NCBI RefSeq assembly: GCF_001412215.1
Contig: NZ_LLWP01000009.1
Span: 310,001-374,000, forward strand
Origin: Pedobacter sp. Hv1
GTDB taxonomy: Bacteria > Bacteroidota > Bacteroidia > Sphingobacteriales > Sphingobacteriaceae
Direction: 5' to 3'
DNA: 64,000 bases
The notes beneath the pieces are model-generated. The model saw only the letters and a list, made by a program, of their open reading frames with translations. It was not told the DNA's origin and made no database searches. Shown here piece after piece: positions 36,569-44,931 of the stretch. Each line of letters opens with the position of its first letter. Positions within the stretch are counted from its first letter, which is position 1. A program made the position numbers and the translations under genes.

Positions 36569-37765
36569 TTAATCTAGTTTGGGCTTTGGCCTATCTTCTT
36601 CAGCCCTCCTTGTGCCATCATACAATTCGTACTCTAACATCCGGCAATCGAGCTTTCCGTTATAGAATTCTATTTTTTTATCGGCCCTTAAGCCAATTTT
36701 TTTGGCTAGGTCTGGATTACCTGTAAAAATATATCCAAAATAGCCCTTGCATTGTTTTTTCATAAAATCGCCAATGCGCTTGTAAGTCAATTCTAGTTTA
36801 GAGTGTACCCCTAAACGTTCGCCATACTCTGGATTAAACACCACTACACCTTTGCCACCTTCTGGAACCTGTGTTTCTTCAAAATCACAAACTTCAAAAG
36901 TAATTAATGTATCTACACCGGCAGTTTTGGCATTTTTGCGACTTACATCAACAGCATCTTCAGAAATGTCTGTTGCAATGATCTGAAAATCAATATTTTT
37001 AACTACTTGATCTTTTAATATTCTTCGCTCTGCAAAAAATACTTCTTCATCATAGCCCATAATGTGCATAAAACCATAATTCATTCTAAATAAACCCGGT
37101 CTGCGGTTGGTGGCCAACAAGGCCGCTTCAATGGCTAATGTTCCAGAACCACACATGGGGTTAACAAATGGAGATTTTTGGTCCCATTGTGTAGACAAAA
37201 TTACGCTGGTAGCTAAAGCTTCTAACATTGGTGCTTTTCCAGGAATTTTGCGGTAACCATGTTTAGCAAGAGTTTCGCCACTGGTATCTAAAAATACATC
37301 AGCTTCATCATCTTTCCAATACAAGTGAACTACTGTTTTATTGGCATCTGCACCAGAATTCGGGCGGATACCCTTTTTGTCCTTAATACGATCTACAATA
37401 GCATCTTTTACCTTTAAGTTGGCAAAAAGTGGGGTAGTAATAGTTGGGTTATCTACATTAGAGGTTACAGAGAAGTAACCCGAAAAATCGATCAATTCTT
37501 CCCATTCCATAGCAACCAAAGCAGTATAAAGCTCATCTGGTGTGTTGGCTTTAAAACTATTGATGCAATATAAAATCTGACTAGCACATCTTAAATTGAG
37601 GTTGAGCTTAATACACTCGGTTAAAGTGATATTTAATTCAACACCTGTGGGGAAAGCCCTTACAATATCGTAGCCTAAAGCGGTAACTTCATCTTGTAAG
37701 TAGCTAGAAAGCCTTTTGTTGCAGGTAATAATTACCTTGCTTTTGGTTTGGAAAACTTGCATCAT
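36569..37765 (-). CDS. THUMP-domain RNA methyltransferase (RlmL N-half type)
   Basis: A 398-residue protein with an N-terminal ferredoxin-like/THUMP region (about 5-160), and a class I SAM-dependent methyltransferase domain with NPMCGSGTLAIEAAL and FNPEYGERLG. These match the N-terminal half of E. coli RlmL, which makes m2G2445 in 23S rRNA. The catalytic NPPY appears as NPEY here, as far as I know a usual variant in this phylum. The first two codons are both Met, so the start may be 3 bases later. Confidence 0.9.
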   Translation of the reverse strand: MMQVFQTKSKVIITCNKRLSSYLQDEVTALGYDIVRAFPTGVELNITLTECIKLNLNLRCASQILYCINSFKANTPDELYTALVAMEWEELIDFSGYFSVTSNVDNPTITTPLFANLKVKDAIVDRIKDKKGIRPNSGADANKTVVHLYWKDDEADVFLDTSGETLAKHGYRKIPGKAPMLEALATSVILSTQWDQKSPFVNPMCGSGTLAIEAALLATNRRPGLFRMNYGFMHIMGYDEEVFFAERRILKDQVVKNIDFQIIATDISEDAVDVSRKNAKTAGVDTLITFEVCDFEETQVPEGGKGVVVFNPEYGERLGVHSKLELTYKRIGDFMKKQCKGYFGYIFTGNPDLAKKIGLRADKKIEFYNGKLDCRMLEYELYDGTRRAEEDRPKPKLD

Positions 37766-37957
37766 ATCAATGGCAAAGTTACCAATAAAAAAAGAGATTT
37801 AGTTTGAAAATGGATTATCCATAATTGAAACGATAATAATTTCTTTACGATATAATTAATTAACTCTCTTGGGTGTGGAAAACTTGATGTGAATGATTGC
37901 AGATTTCTCAATAAAAATTGAGAGATTTGGTTTGATAGTATAATTATAAGTATTGAA

Positions 37958-38326
37958 ATGGAAATTAAAGGCAAGGTGCACGAAATCGGTGCGTTACAAC
38001 AAGTAAGTGAAACGTTTAAAAAACGTGATTTAATTATAGAATACGCAGAAAACCCTACTTATCCTGAATATATCAGGTTTGAAGCTTTACAAGATAAAAC
38101 AGCTTTGTTCGATACGTTAAAAGCAGGTGATGAGGTAGAAGTTTCTTTCAATTTACGCGGTCGCCCGTGGACAAACAAAGAAGGAGTAACTTCATATTTT
38201 AATAGTTTAGTAGTTTGGCGTTTAACTGCATTAACAAATACAGCAGGTGCAGCGGCAGCTCCACAATATGCTGCTCCAGTAGATTTGAATGCACCAGCAG
38301 GTGAAGAGGATGATCTACCGTTTTAA
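37958..38326 (+). CDS. DUF3127 family protein
   Basis: A 122-residue protein with one OB-like domain (EIKGKVHEIGA, ETFKKRDLIIEY, EVSFNLRGRPW) and a disordered Ala/Pro linker ending in an acidic tip EEDDLPF, very like the tail of SSB proteins that binds partner proteins. DUF3127 members are thought to be single-strand-binding relatives. Stand-alone, followed by a strong terminator. Confidence 0.88.
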   Translation: MEIKGKVHEIGALQQVSETFKKRDLIIEYAENPTYPEYIRFEALQDKTALFDTLKAGDEVEVSFNLRGRPWTNKEGVTSYFNSLVVWRLTALTNTAGAAAAPQYAAPVDLNAPAGEEDDLPF

Positions 38327-38358
38327 GTAGTCTTTTAAGGAAAACAAATTTATAAATC

Positions 38359-38390
38359 AAAGCCATTCCGATCATCGGAATGGCTTTTTT
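38359..38390 (+). terminator. Rho-independent terminator
   Basis: AAAGCCATTCCGAT (38359-38372) pairs with ATCGGAATGGCTTT (38374-38387), followed by a T-run to 38390. It ends the DUF3127 transcript. Confidence 0.92.
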
Positions 38391-38415
38391 GTTATTTAAT
38401 TGATTGGTTTATATT

Positions 38416-38467
38416 GTGTTAAAAAGTGTTAAAACCAAATAACTTGCTCATTAATCATTTATTTTTG
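38416..38467 (+). promoter_or_regulatory. Promoter of the kinase/regulator operon with 10-bp direct repeats
   Basis: GTGTTAAAAA (38416-38425) and GTGTTAAAAC (38426-38435) are adjacent direct repeats, period 10. The -7 element TATTTTTG is at 38460-38467, 10 bases before the ATG. No proper -33 TTTG is seen at the right distance, so the repeats may act as an activator site, probably for the response regulator of the same operon. Confidence 0.6.
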
Positions 38468-38477
38468 GATAGGTAAA

Positions 38478-40313
38478 ATGAAAAAAAGAAGCCTTTGGTT
38501 AATCACGGCCCTAATGACCTTTGCATTGCTAGGTGTATTTGTAATGCAATTGTATTACATCAGGGAATCTTATAAGCTAAATTCTAAGCTGTTTGAACAA
38601 AACGTAAACCAGGCATTAAGTGCTGTGGTAAATAAAGTTCAGGCCCTAAATGCCGTAGATCATATTGGTAAAAAAGACTTAGATTTTAAATTAAAAAAAA
38701 GGCAAAATGATCTAGACCGAGCCCAAGAGTATGTAGATTTAAGAGATAGATTTAAAGAAGAAGAAGAGAAAAGGAAACAAGAGAACTTCCGTCAAATTGT
38801 AGAGGCCCTTAATTATCAGGATAAGCTGGTTAAAATGAACTTTGGCGATGGTGTTATTCTCTCTGAAGAAGAATACAATAACTTGCCTAATCTTTTACAT
38901 TCGGGAGTATCGTTGATTACCAGAGATATCAAGGATAAAAACGGCAATCTAATCAGAACTACCTATTTGAGTTATGATCCGAATAGGGCAAAAACTTTTA
39001 ACCTATCACCATCAAGTTTGCCAGATAGTATCAGATACCTGGTACAAGACCCTAGAGATGCTATGCCCTTGGCTGTTTCTGTGCCAACAGTAGACAGTAC
39101 ATTGGCTAAGAAGTTTAAAATTGAAGACGCCATTGCCAAAAGAAGATATACGCAGGCCTTGAACGATCTGAATGCGGATACCGCTCGATTATTAGATGAT
39201 GGGAGTGTAAGTGTTTTTCAGGCTGCAGCTAAAGAAATGGCTGATAAAGATGTGCCATTGGCAGATCGGATACCAAGTAGAGATAAATTGGATACACTTA
39301 TTAAAAGAGAATTGCTGAATAAAGGAATTAACCTCGATTACGATTTTTGGGTAAAATTGGCGAAGAAAGATTCTGTGTTATATAAGAATGTATCTCATAT
39401 TACGAATGATGTATTGCCAAAGAATACCTATGGTTTTACACTATTTAATAAAGATATCATTAGAGACCCAGGTATTCTATTTGTGTATTTCCCTCAAAAA
39501 AATTCTTTGTTGCTAGACAATATATTTGCTACCATGGCCTCATCAGCAGCTTTATTGTTGGTGCTGATCTTTATCTTTACTTATACCATCTATGCCATTA
39601 TCAGACAAAAGAAATTGTCTGAAATGAAAACTGACTTCATCAATAACATGACTCATGAGTTTAAAACACCCGTGGCTACCATCATGATTGCGAGTGAAGC
39701 TTTAAAAGATCCAGAAATTGTTGAAGATAAAAGCAGGATCAATCGTTTGGCAGGAATTATCTACGACGAAAATGTACGTTTGGGCAATCACATTGAGCGG
39801 GTGCTAAGTGTGGCCAGATTGGATAAAAAGGAAATTAATTTAGAGCATAACCCTGTTAACATTAACGACCTGATCACAGCTGTAGTAGATAGCATGAGTT
39901 TGCAATTGCAGAAAAAAAATGCAGACATTACCCTTAACCTCAATGCTGAACAAGAGATCATTATGGGCGATGAGTTACATTTGTCTAATGTAATTTATAA
40001 CCTCATAGACAATGCAAATAAATATAGTTTAGACGCTCCAAAAATAATAATCAGTACAAAAAATACCACTAAAAATCTTTGTATAGAAGTTAGCGATGAA
40101 GGTATTGGGCTTACAAAAGACCAAACCAAACGTATTTTCGATCAGTTTTACAGGGTGCCAACTGGTAACCTACATGATGTAAAAGGTTTTGGATTAGGAT
40201 TGAACTATGTGCAAGATATTGTTAGCCAGATGAATGGGAGTGTGAAAGTGCAGAGTGAAAAAGATAAGGGTACAACATTTGAGGTCACCATACCGTTTAA
40301 ACAAAACAACTAA
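38478..40313 (+). CDS. Sensor histidine kinase with large periplasmic domain
   Basis: A 611-residue kinase. Membrane helices near 7-28 and 349-374 enclose a 320-residue periplasmic part with a coiled-coil, charged start (about 65-110) and no named sensor domain. Then HisKA with His393 (NNMTHEFKTP) and a HATPase domain (NLIDNANKYS, VSDEGIGLTKDQ, GFGLGLNYV). The arrangement resembles RprX-type kinases of Bacteroidota. The response regulator gene follows after 11 bases. Confidence 0.9.
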   Translation: MKKRSLWLITALMTFALLGVFVMQLYYIRESYKLNSKLFEQNVNQALSAVVNKVQALNAVDHIGKKDLDFKLKKRQNDLDRAQEYVDLRDRFKEEEEKRKQENFRQIVEALNYQDKLVKMNFGDGVILSEEEYNNLPNLLHSGVSLITRDIKDKNGNLIRTTYLSYDPNRAKTFNLSPSSLPDSIRYLVQDPRDAMPLAVSVPTVDSTLAKKFKIEDAIAKRRYTQALNDLNADTARLLDDGSVSVFQAAAKEMADKDVPLADRIPSRDKLDTLIKRELLNKGINLDYDFWVKLAKKDSVLYKNVSHITNDVLPKNTYGFTLFNKDIIRDPGILFVYFPQKNSLLLDNIFATMASSAALLLVLIFIFTYTIYAIIRQKKLSEMKTDFINNMTHEFKTPVATIMIASEALKDPEIVEDKSRINRLAGIIYDENVRLGNHIERVLSVARLDKKEINLEHNPVNINDLITAVVDSMSLQLQKKNADITLNLNAEQEIIMGDELHLSNVIYNLIDNANKYSLDAPKIIISTKNTTKNLCIEVSDEGIGLTKDQTKRIFDQFYRVPTGNLHDVKGFGLGLNYVQDIVSQMNGSVKVQSEKDKGTTFEVTIPFKQNN

Positions 40314-40324
40314 TTAAAACACAA

Positions 40325-41020
40325 ATGAAGAAAATTTTACTGGTAGAAGACGATCCCAACTTAGGGTTGTTATTGCAGGATTACTTGCAGCTAAAAGGCA
40401 AGTTTGATGTTGTATTGAGTATTGACGGTGAGGAAGGTTTGAAAGCCTTTTCTAAGCAGAGCTTCGATCTTTGTATTTTAGATGTAATGATGCCCAAAAA
40501 AGATGGGTTTACGCTTGGTAAAGAAATTAGGAAAATAAATCAGCATGTGCCCATTATTTTTGCTACTGCAAAGGCCATGATGGAAGATAAAGCACTAGCC
40601 TATGATTTAGGTGGAGACGATTACATTACAAAGCCTTTTCGTATTGAAGAGCTGTTGTTACGTATCAATGCTTTACTGAAAAGAGTAGCCACCAAAGAAA
40701 ATCCAGTAAATGAGCCAGAACAAACCCAGTTTGAAATTGGTAAATATAATTTTGACTATACTACACAGTTGATCCATTTTAACGGGAAACAACAAAAGTT
40801 GTCTACTAAAGAAGCTGAGCTTTTACAGTTGTTGTGTTTAAAAAAGAATACGGTTTTAACCAGAGAAGAAGCGCTATTGAGCATTTGGCATGACGATAAC
40901 TATTTTAATGGCAGAAGCATGGATGTTTTTTTAAGCAAGCTGCGCAAATATCTTAGAGAAGATCCGAAAGTAGAGATCTTAAATGTACATGGAAAAGGTT
41001 ATAAGTTATTGGTTAACTAA
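40325..41020 (+). CDS. OmpR-family response regulator
   Basis: A 231-residue regulator: receiver domain (1-120) with acidic pocket D9/D10, phospho-acceptor D53 (LDVMMP) and K in ITKPF, then an OmpR/PhoB winged helix (about 132-230; LSTKEAELLQLL, ML-GRSMDVFLSKLRKYL, VHGKGYKL). It pairs with the upstream kinase. Similar to RprY of Bacteroidota. I infer that it binds the TGTTAAA repeats upstream of its own operon and probably those at 44737 and 48320. Confidence 0.93.
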   Translation: MKKILLVEDDPNLGLLLQDYLQLKGKFDVVLSIDGEEGLKAFSKQSFDLCILDVMMPKKDGFTLGKEIRKINQHVPIIFATAKAMMEDKALAYDLGGDDYITKPFRIEELLLRINALLKRVATKENPVNEPEQTQFEIGKYNFDYTTQLIHFNGKQQKLSTKEAELLQLLCLKKNTVLTREEALLSIWHDDNYFNGRSMDVFLSKLRKYLREDPKVEILNVHGKGYKLLVN

Positions 41021-41040
41021 TCTCTATATCAATCAAAAAG

Positions 41041-41072
41041 AAAGCCCCAGTTAATTAACCGGGGCTTTCTTT
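41041..41072. terminator. Bidirectional rho-independent terminator
   Basis: AAAGCCCC (41041-41048) pairs with GGGGCTTT (41061-41068), with the inner palindrome GTTAATTAAC. It lies between the convergent response regulator gene and the GLPGLI gene. Confidence 0.9.
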
Positions 41073-41087
41073 TTGCATTTTTATTGT

Positions 41088-41867
41088 TTAGAGTAAAAAA
41101 CCTTTGAGTGCATCTTGTGCGTATTCGCCCCAATCTTTCAAAGCAGCTTTTAAGGTGGTGATCAATTGTTTATTGTTAACAGGTTTGCCTTTTACAGGTG
41201 CCTTTAATTTATCGTCCGTTACAGGCTGGTCTAATACCGAGGTAGCAAACCAGGTTACATGTTCGTAAGGTAAGGCTACGCCCAATATCATCCCTGGTAG
41301 GCCTGTAAATGATTCTGGTCCGCCAGAAATGGGAATTTGATCGGTATAAAATGCAACCACATAAACAGAGTCCATAATCACTGCATTTGCCCTACGGCAA
41401 TCGTAGCCAGCAATATTTCTAATTTCGTTGGTTATTTTCCAATTAATTTTTCGGGTACTATCTTTCACTAAATAGGTTTCCTCATATACTTTTTTCTGGC
41501 TAATGCTGGTGCCAACTTCAGTGTTCGTGAAAATGATATTATTTTGTGTAGAGGCTCCAAAATCATCTCCCCACATGGTATTAGGTGGGCCGTCGCTTTC
41601 AATGGGCTTAAATAACGTTTGCTCCTTGCTGAAAGTTAAGGTACTTTTTAAGCTTTTAAATTGAGGTTGGTTCTTTTGGTAATTCTCAAACATGGGTTTC
41701 ATGTAGCTTTCGTTACGTGTATTGATCTGTTTTTTGATCAATGCGTACATATTCACCCTTTTCTCGTATTGAATAACACCCTGTGTTGCAAAGCGGGCAT
41801 TTTGGGCAATTACTGTTTGTATTGTACACAACAGCAAACAGGTAATTATAATTTGATTTAATTTCAT
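41088..41867 (-). CDS. GLPGLI family protein
   Basis: A 259-residue exported protein (signal peptide 1-21, ending VIAQ). The name-giving motif appears as TGLPGMILGVALP near residue 190. A YDCRRA pattern and an N-terminal Met-rich part are also typical. Function of the family is unknown; members stand beside outer-membrane barrel proteins, as here (6-base gap), and may be periplasmic or secreted partners. Confidence 0.9.
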   Translation of the reverse strand: MKLNQIIITCLLLCTIQTVIAQNARFATQGVIQYEKRVNMYALIKKQINTRNESYMKPMFENYQKNQPQFKSLKSTLTFSKEQTLFKPIESDGPPNTMWGDDFGASTQNNIIFTNTEVGTSISQKKVYEETYLVKDSTRKINWKITNEIRNIAGYDCRRANAVIMDSVYVVAFYTDQIPISGGPESFTGLPGMILGVALPYEHVTWFATSVLDQPVTDDKLKAPVKGKPVNNKQLITTLKAALKDWGEYAQDALKGFLL

Positions 41868-41873
41868 GTCTAT

Positions 41874-44669
41874 TTAGTTTTTAGATACGCCACCCATTTT
41901 GTTAAAATCCCATGTAATTGAGTACATAAAATAGCGCCTAATTGTGCTATAGCTTGTTTGTGTAATCATGTTTTCAGAAGCATTTCTGTCAAAGCCTCTG
42001 TTTTGGTTCAAAAGATCGTTTCCAGTAATGCTCATTTTCAGATTTTCTCCTTTAAAGAAGCTTTTAGTAAGGCTAGAGTTCCAGATCACTTGGCTAAAGC
42101 TGCTGTTGAGCGATTGCGTTTTTCCATTATAGGTGTATTGGGCATCTGATTTTAATTGTATTTTGCCAGGGAAGAAAATAGCGAATGATCCACTACCTCG
42201 AAAACTCCACCCATCGTTATTTGAATTTTGGCGTAACGATAAGTTTTGTGTTCTATAACTCGGACCTCCATAAAATTGAATTTCGTATTTCTTCTCTTTT
42301 GATTTGCTTAGGTTAATACTAGCCGAATAATTATTGGTGTTGGTTTCATTGAGTTTGCTATTGATATAACTATAATTGGTACTTCCGTTCATGCTGAAAT
42401 TCAGACCAAAATAAGTATCAAGAACGTTTATTTTTCTACCCAAATCTACAAACAGATTATAGTTGACAGGTGTCTTGTCTCTTAGGTTGATAGATTGCGA
42501 TATGGTTTTGCCCGCATCATCGGTAATGGTATTATTGATAATCTGATTGTTTACAAAGCCATAACTACCACTAATATAAATGGATTGGTTGGTTAGTACT
42601 TTATAAGAGTTGTAACTGATACTAAAACTACTACTGTAAGAGGGTTTCAGGTCTGTATTACCCAATGTGATGTTCAATGGGTCGTCGTTTACTCTAACAG
42701 GTTGCAATTGTGTTAGGCTAGGCTGCGAAGTGTAACCATAATAATTTAACCTTAACGATTTTTGTTGCGACATCCTGTATTGATAACTTGCCTGCGGAAT
42801 CCAATTTAGGAAACTTCTTTTGTATCGAGTATTGGAATAAGCTTCAGATTGATCGAAACTAACGGCATTGATCTTTGTACCCCAGTTTAACGTCGTTTTA
42901 TTGCTTTTGTAGTTAAATACAGCACCTCCTTGATTGGTAATTTGTGTAGCCTCAAAATCATTACTAAACAGTGGGTCTAAGAGGTCGTATTTGCCAGGTG
43001 CAGAGGTATTATAAGAACGTTTATCGGCATTGCTGTTATTTAAACCAAAGCCGTAATTTAATAATAGTGAAAGTTTTTTACTAAAAGGTTCTGCATAGGT
43101 AATGTTCGAACTAAACGAATTAGATCTTAGTTTGTTGAGCTTAAATTGGTCTGTATTTTTAATACTATCCAATTGTCCGATAGGGCTGAAAAATTCGTTT
43201 TTGGCTTTTAAATAACCTTCGTTATCTTTCTCATTTACCATTTGAGCAATCTTAATCGAATAATTTCTCCCAGCTTTTTTTAGCTTTTTGGTATAAAAAG
43301 CCGAAATATTAAAAGTTTGTTCATCACCGTTGTTGCTTAGGTCTCTAGTTGATTTATTACTCAAGCTGTTATCGCCCCGTGTTGCAATGCTATTGAAATT
43401 ACTCGATGTTTCGTTGTTCTTTAGAGTTCCATCAATCATGATCTTTAAATTAGAGGTGGTATCTAATTTAATCTGATAAGTGGCATCAACCTTCTGTCTA
43501 AACATGTAATTGTCGGTAAGCTTATCTTCGTTGGTATTGAGCATTCTTTCTGGTAAAGTATTTTGGTTGATGGTGTTTTTATTTGCTTTTACACTTAATG
43601 AACCAATTTTATAGTTTACATTGATCGATTCTTTGTCTTTGTTCCATTTGGTATCGTAATGGGCACCTCCGTTATTTGCTCTAGGTATGCCTTCGCCATC
43701 ATATTGACCACCCCACGATTCCATTTCATCACCGCCACCTCCAAAAGAGACCATCATTCCTCCGTCTATAAATTGCATATCACCTCCGCCGCCGCCAAAC
43801 CTATCACTATCGCCCCATGCAAGCCCTGTTTTATTGGTGTTACTTGTGGTACCATAAAGGGAGAATTTTTGCTTGGCCTTAAACTTATTGAACATCGCCT
43901 GGCCTTGGTAAAAACCATCAGATCCAATGCCTGCATCAACTTTCCCGAAATAACCGTTCTTTTTATCTTCCTTTAGTTTGATATTAATGGTTTGCGTGTT
44001 TTGTCCATCATCCACACCTGTAAAAGCCGCTTGATCGCTCTTTTTTTCAAATAATTGAACTTTATCAACCATATCTGCCCTCAAATTTTTGGTTACAAGC
44101 GTAGGGTCATCGCCAAAAAACTCTTCTCCATCTACCAGTACTTTAGGCACTGTTTTTCCTTGGGCAGTAATCTTTCCATCCTTGTCTACTTGTATACCAG
44201 GAAGTTTTTTTAATAAATCCTCTACCTTATCATTGGGCTGTATGGTATAACTAGCAGCATTAAACTCCGTAGTATCTCCTTTAATTTTGATGGCTGCAGC
44301 TTTACCCTTAACAATAATCTCATTTAATAATTGCGCTTTAGAGTTCATGCTAATTACTTTAAAATCTACACTAAGATTGGCAGAATCTAAAGCAAATGGA
44401 GCTACATAATCCACATAATTTGGATAGGTAAGCAATAAGATAAAATTGCCTTTTTTCATAGTCGGAATGGAGAATGTTCCATTGGCTGCTGCACGTGTAA
44501 ACTTATAGAGCGTTGAGTCTTTTGCATTTAAAATGCTAATGGTTGCGTTGTGTAGTCGGCTGCTACTGGTAGTATCTGCAACAATACCTTTAATTTGATA
44601 AGGATTTTGTGCAAAAAGCCCACTGCTAAGGCCTAAAGACAGCAGTAGTGCAAGGTAAAATTGTTTCAT
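41874..44669 (-). CDS. Outer-membrane beta-barrel protein, same class as the one at 3135
   Basis: A 931-residue protein with signal peptide (1-20, ending LFAQ), carboxypeptidase-like domain (about 24-115), plug-like part (LLKKLPGIQVDKDGKIT, VLVDGEEFFGDDPT; about 130-220) and an OMP_b-brl_3 barrel. A striking loop near residues 290-335 is rich in Gly, Met, Asp and Trp (FGGGGGDMQF, SFGGGGDEMESWGG). It forms an operon with the GLPGLI gene. Its upstream region holds three heptamers of a 10-bp repeat. Confidence 0.88.
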   Translation of the reverse strand: MKQFYLALLLSLGLSSGLFAQNPYQIKGIVADTTSSSRLHNATISILNAKDSTLYKFTRAAANGTFSIPTMKKGNFILLLTYPNYVDYVAPFALDSANLSVDFKVISMNSKAQLLNEIIVKGKAAAIKIKGDTTEFNAASYTIQPNDKVEDLLKKLPGIQVDKDGKITAQGKTVPKVLVDGEEFFGDDPTLVTKNLRADMVDKVQLFEKKSDQAAFTGVDDGQNTQTINIKLKEDKKNGYFGKVDAGIGSDGFYQGQAMFNKFKAKQKFSLYGTTSNTNKTGLAWGDSDRFGGGGGDMQFIDGGMMVSFGGGGDEMESWGGQYDGEGIPRANNGGAHYDTKWNKDKESINVNYKIGSLSVKANKNTINQNTLPERMLNTNEDKLTDNYMFRQKVDATYQIKLDTTSNLKIMIDGTLKNNETSSNFNSIATRGDNSLSNKSTRDLSNNGDEQTFNISAFYTKKLKKAGRNYSIKIAQMVNEKDNEGYLKAKNEFFSPIGQLDSIKNTDQFKLNKLRSNSFSSNITYAEPFSKKLSLLLNYGFGLNNSNADKRSYNTSAPGKYDLLDPLFSNDFEATQITNQGGAVFNYKSNKTTLNWGTKINAVSFDQSEAYSNTRYKRSFLNWIPQASYQYRMSQQKSLRLNYYGYTSQPSLTQLQPVRVNDDPLNITLGNTDLKPSYSSSFSISYNSYKVLTNQSIYISGSYGFVNNQIINNTITDDAGKTISQSINLRDKTPVNYNLFVDLGRKINVLDTYFGLNFSMNGSTNYSYINSKLNETNTNNYSASINLSKSKEKKYEIQFYGGPSYRTQNLSLRQNSNNDGWSFRGSGSFAIFFPGKIQLKSDAQYTYNGKTQSLNSSFSQVIWNSSLTKSFFKGENLKMSITGNDLLNQNRGFDRNASENMITQTSYSTIRRYFMYSITWDFNKMGGVSKN

Positions 44670-44736
44670 TTAAGAGGTTTGTTTGGTGGAGCCAATATAA
44701 AACTAAAATTTTAATACTAAAAATTTAGTTGAATTA

Positions 44737-44763
44737 TTTAACACTAAATAACATTATTTAACA
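44737..44763. promoter_or_regulatory. Three direct heptamer repeats with 10-bp period
   Basis: TTTAACA (44737-44743), AATAACA (44747-44753), TTTAACA (44757-44763). On the minus strand, toward the barrel gene, they read TGTTAAA, TGTTATT, TGTTAAA. The motif and period equal those before the kinase/regulator operon, in the same direction relative to the gene. Confidence 0.55.
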
Positions 44764-44790
44764 TAACGAAGAAAACAAATTTAAATACCC

Positions 44791-44798
44791 TAATTTTG
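44791..44798 (+). promoter_or_regulatory. -7 element TAATTTTG for the helicase gene
   Basis: Exact TAnnTTTG match, 133 bases before the helicase ATG; no TTTG at -33. Weak by itself. Confidence 0.3.
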
Positions 44799-44931
44799 CA
44801 GGCTATTTGCTTATAAAGAAGAATCGATAAGTAATACGCAATTTCTTTTTGTTCAAACTATATTTTTATCATAAGTATAAGGAGTACAAGACGAAAGCCG
44901 TATATTAAGTTGCCCGTGATTTAGACATACC

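Noticed and set aside
36569..37765. NPEY instead of NPPY in the methyltransferase catalytic motif
   Set aside because: I believe this variant is usual in Bacteroidota members of the family; the rest of the motif (GERLG) is intact.
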